From Phoronis australis (lineage: Eukaryota > Phoronida > Phoronidae), in NCBI GenBank assembly GCA_002633005.1, contig NMRA01000530.1, positions 200,072 to 264,071 of the forward strand: a stretch of DNA of 64,000 nucleotides. The letters are read 5' to 3'. This document shows positions 61,191 through 64,000 of this stretch, in pieces. The translations under genes were made by a program, and so were the position numbers. Positions within the stretch are counted from its first letter, which is position 1, and each line of letters starts with the position of its first letter. The notes under the pieces were generated by a model. The model was not told the origin of the DNA. It made no database searches and was given only the letters and a program-made list of their open reading frames with translations.

Positions 61191-63220
61191 AATGGTTGAA
61201 AACGTCAAAACAGGGTTTATTATCCTTCTAATTTAAAGACCACTTACGAAGGGGGGAATGATGGTATCGGTTGTTTCTTTTCTCTTGTTTTATATTTTTT
61301 TTGTTCTTTTTAATTTCCTCCAGTTCAGATGAGCAAGGACAAAGATTTGGAATTCCCTTGCCTAACTTTACTATTCTTTTGTATAATTTATCTAAAATAA
61401 AATAAACATCCAAGCGGTGTCTTAATAAATAAAAAAACATGTAACAAGGAGTATCTAGTATAGTTTGTAATAAACAATTTCTGGAGAAGACAATCCTTTT
61501 TGTTAACATGTCCAATTCTAAAATTATTTGAATAAATGCATTTCTCGGAACAGTGATAGAAATGTAATCCTTTTTGCAATTTGTTAAATTTGGAAGTTTA
61601 CCTCTTGGGCGTTGTTTATATAAGTGAAATTTGCAAAGGCATGAAATTAAGTTTTGCACTGGGTAGTTTCAACATCTGTTGCCGGATAGAACTGTTATTA
61701 CTAGCCACAGAGATATTGTCTCTATTTCTAAACCAGTTTTACATTGCAATCAAAAAGTCTGAACAACATCAGGCTGACAATATGAATGAAGCGAAGTCCC
61801 TGATTCCGTTCTAGAGAAAGTGCACAGGGAGGAATTACTAACACCAATTTTTGCGAGATTAAATTACAATTGACAGTTCTATGAGATAACATAAACAGAA
61901 ACCACCGACGCTTCACTTCAAGGCTAAAGTTCACATAGTAGGCATTTCCACCGATCAGAACCCTAGGTGACAAAATATACTTTGGCAATAAAAGTAAGAA
62001 AAAGACTTTTGCAAGGGTCTTAATTGTATAATTGTATAATTGTATAATTGTTTTGGTTATCTCAGTAGCACGTTCGTCTGTATTTATTGGCCGTGAGCGT
62101 CATTGTGAAATTGAGTAATAAATAATAATAATAATAATAATAATAATAAGAAGAAGAAGAAGAAATATAGTTATAGTAATAGTAATAGTAATAAAACAGT
62201 TAGTATTCAAAGACTGACCACAATATTTAGCGAAAGCTTTTTTATTTTGCTGGTCATCCAAGGTTCACACCGCTGATGAATAATCACCAGTGGATGTAAT
62301 ATTAAGTAAAATAAATGGAAACAGATGACATGTACTCCCAGAAAGCATGAATTTTTGGGCGCAGTGACTTGGACATGTATAACTATTAATTTGAACATGG
62401 TACCTTTTACCAAAGCAGAATTCAATATTTTTTGAAATAATGAAAGAAGTCTAGTGGAGACCAAGTTGTTATTTTACGGAGACTGTAGGTAAATTGTAGA
62501 AATTCAGAAGCTAAGGAATTCGTGGAACACGAAGCTGAATAATTGATGTACATACGTCATTACTTCGATTTCCTATTTTTTCTGTGCCTCAGTGTAGACA
62601 CAAGACTTTGTACCCGTTTAGGGGCTATTGATTAACCGATATCATTAATACATCTTAAATAAACACCATAGACAATTGCCACGTTACGCTATTGTTGAAA
62701 GTGAAAGAAAAACACTACATTTAACATTTTGGAAAAAAAGCTTTATTCCGGGAAAAGAAACCTGTTCAACGAAAATGAGACCGCTGGGAAAAGAAGTACC
62801 TCAAGGCGACAGTAAACTGTTGACAATGCAAGTACGTTCAATGTCCCGTATTACATGTAAAGTGTGGTCGTACCCATGCGTAAAACGGCTTGTGTAGATC
62901 TGTCAGAATTGTACTTGGCGGAAAGAATAAACCAATGCACCAGAATGAGGATGGCGATGATAACATCTTCGGTGTGCTGTCAAATATTTGACAAATAGCG
63001 TAGGCATGATAATTCTTTTGCAACACTGAATATTTTTACTGAAGTGATAATAATCATATTCATTATTGGACAACCGTGTTTTTAGATTTGTTATTCAGGG
63101 GAAATAATCTGACAAGGTAATTCAATGCAAGAGCGCCACCTTGCATACGGTATTGATTCCCTTGGTGACTATGTTTTCTGTCCCTTTTCCTGTTTACGTG
63201 AGATTACGTGCACTTCAGAC
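61191..63220. other. Region with no supported gene
   Basis: A 143-codon minus-strand frame (61228-61659) is Lys/Leu-rich without a recognisable domain and overlaps other open frames in AT-rich DNA. It may be repeat-derived. TATAATTG repeats occur near 62025-62050. Confidence 0.35.
62116..62164. repeat. (AAT)n(AAG)n microsatellite
   Basis: About eleven AAT/ATA units run directly into about five AAG units, with further TAGTAA-like units after. Confidence 0.95.
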
Positions 63221-63224
63221 AGGC

Positions 63225-64000
63225 GCTTATAAGTAAGTAAAGTAAGTAAGTAAGTAATTTTTATTATAGTGACATGTGTTCAAATGAATTTAAACAATGA
63301 ATACGCTACAAAGACTAGGAACACCCAGCCCTCCACGGGACTTATAAGTCACTTTAGATACATGATACAAAAAAGAAAATACAAGAGTACACGCATTGCA
63401 AGAGGACCAGAAATCGAAGAATGAGATAAAAGTGATCATTAATAAATATAATTTTTCCTTACTTCAAAAATATTTTTGATGAAAACTGAAGTTTTTCTAA
63501 TAACACCTTTTTGCATGATTGTAATTAATTTACTTTCACAGCTTTTTGCACGGAATCGTGGATGTTTAATCTCAACTTGACAGTAAAAGGTGTTTCTGGC
63601 ATCTAAGAAAAACGGACACTCAAACAGAAAATGTAGTTCAGTTTCGACCTGACCAGTGTGACAAAGACAGCGAATTCTGTCATCAAAATCTAAAGAACGA
63701 AAACGCCCAACCTCAACCAATAGCAGTAGGGCTCCGGTTCCAATTTGAGCAAGAATTGACCTACTAGGCCGAGTTAAGTCTAGAAGCACGTAAGGCTTAA
63801 CTTCAAACACATTCGTAAGTTATGAAAACAATCCGGAATCCCTAATTCTTCAAAAATGCTCAAAACTTCAGAAGACCAATTATTAGTACAAGTAGTGTAG
63901 TCCCACGAAAATATTCGGTATGTTAGTCTATCATCCTCGAAATTAATAATGCGATTCCACATCCTCAAAAGCTCAATTTTCCGCCTAATACTGGGGAATT
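63225..64000 (-). mobile_element. LINE 3' end with (TTAC)n tail, continuing past the window
   Basis: On the minus strand two overlapping frames read RMWNRIINFEDDRLTYRIFS (63780-63968) and then FRSLDFDDRIRCLCHTGQVE followed by T-E-L-H-F-L-F-E-C-P (63439-63810). This is the standard C-terminal order of invertebrate LINEs, including the C-x-C..H..C knuckle. A frameshift lies near 63790-63810. About 210 bp downstream the sequence ends in (TTAC)n (plus-strand AGTA repeats, 63231-63256), a typical LINE tail. Confidence 0.72.

Noticed and set aside
61228-61659. 143-codon minus-strand frame
   Set aside because: Lys/Leu/Ile-rich, in AT-rich DNA, no recognised domain, and overlapped by another frame. 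Probably repeat-derived or chance.
1-64000. CRISPR array, bacterial operons, rRNA genes
   Set aside because: No regularly spaced identical repeats of the right size, no Shine-Dalgarno-led gene clusters and no rRNA-like sequence. The tandem arrays have ~430-bp units.

Overview
This is eukaryotic, animal-type DNA: AT-rich, mostly non-coding, with spliced genes (GT-AG introns), microsatellites, LINE, hAT and Penelope-like remnants, tRNA-like SINE pieces and tandem satellites. Nothing points to a bacterium or virus. The gene content (a TRADD-N/TPR protein and a secreted AID/APOBEC-like deaminase) and the very frequent palindrome ACATGT suggest a marine invertebrate such as a lancelet, acorn worm, mollusc or brachiopod. 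The species cannot be fixed from sequence alone.

Two genes stand out, both on the minus strand. (1) At 1833-9951, two exons separated by a 7.25-kb intron encode a predicted secreted zinc-dependent deaminase. The 5' exon (9560-9951) carries a signal peptide and an H-A-E motif. The 3' exon (1833-2310) carries S-P-C-x-x-C and the following strand/helix. The splice phases agree exactly (phase 2). (2) At 26033-47010, a long gene has at least eight exons. A polar N-terminal region with a 264-bp tandem repeat is followed by small exons, a TRADD-N-like domain, two coiled-coil exons, one unrecognised exon, and finally a 5.2-kb exon. That last exon holds a degenerate nucleotidyltransferase domain and about 27 tetratricopeptide repeats. 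Every junction I could test is phase 1, except the one leading into the last exon, where a piece may be missing. The architecture resembles animal innate-immunity/cell-death scaffold proteins; this is inference from domains, not from function.

Layout. 1-1832: no gene. 1833-9951: deaminase gene, whose intron holds a ~435-bp tandem satellite, a 241-bp direct duplication beside an assembly gap, hAT-type ends and a 508-bp foldback element. 9952-26000: mostly empty, with one candidate exon at 11609-11965, LINE and hAT remnants and tRNA-like sequences. 26033-47010: TRADD-N/NTase/TPR gene, with a hAT element and a Penelope-like fragment in its introns. 47011-64000: no convincing host exon; a ~430-bp satellite at 49085-51900, several LINE reverse-transcriptase fragments in both orientations, and microsatellites.

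Five single-N gaps (2486, 7647, 21596, 37906, 58332) all lie in or next to repeats, so distances across them may be unreliable.
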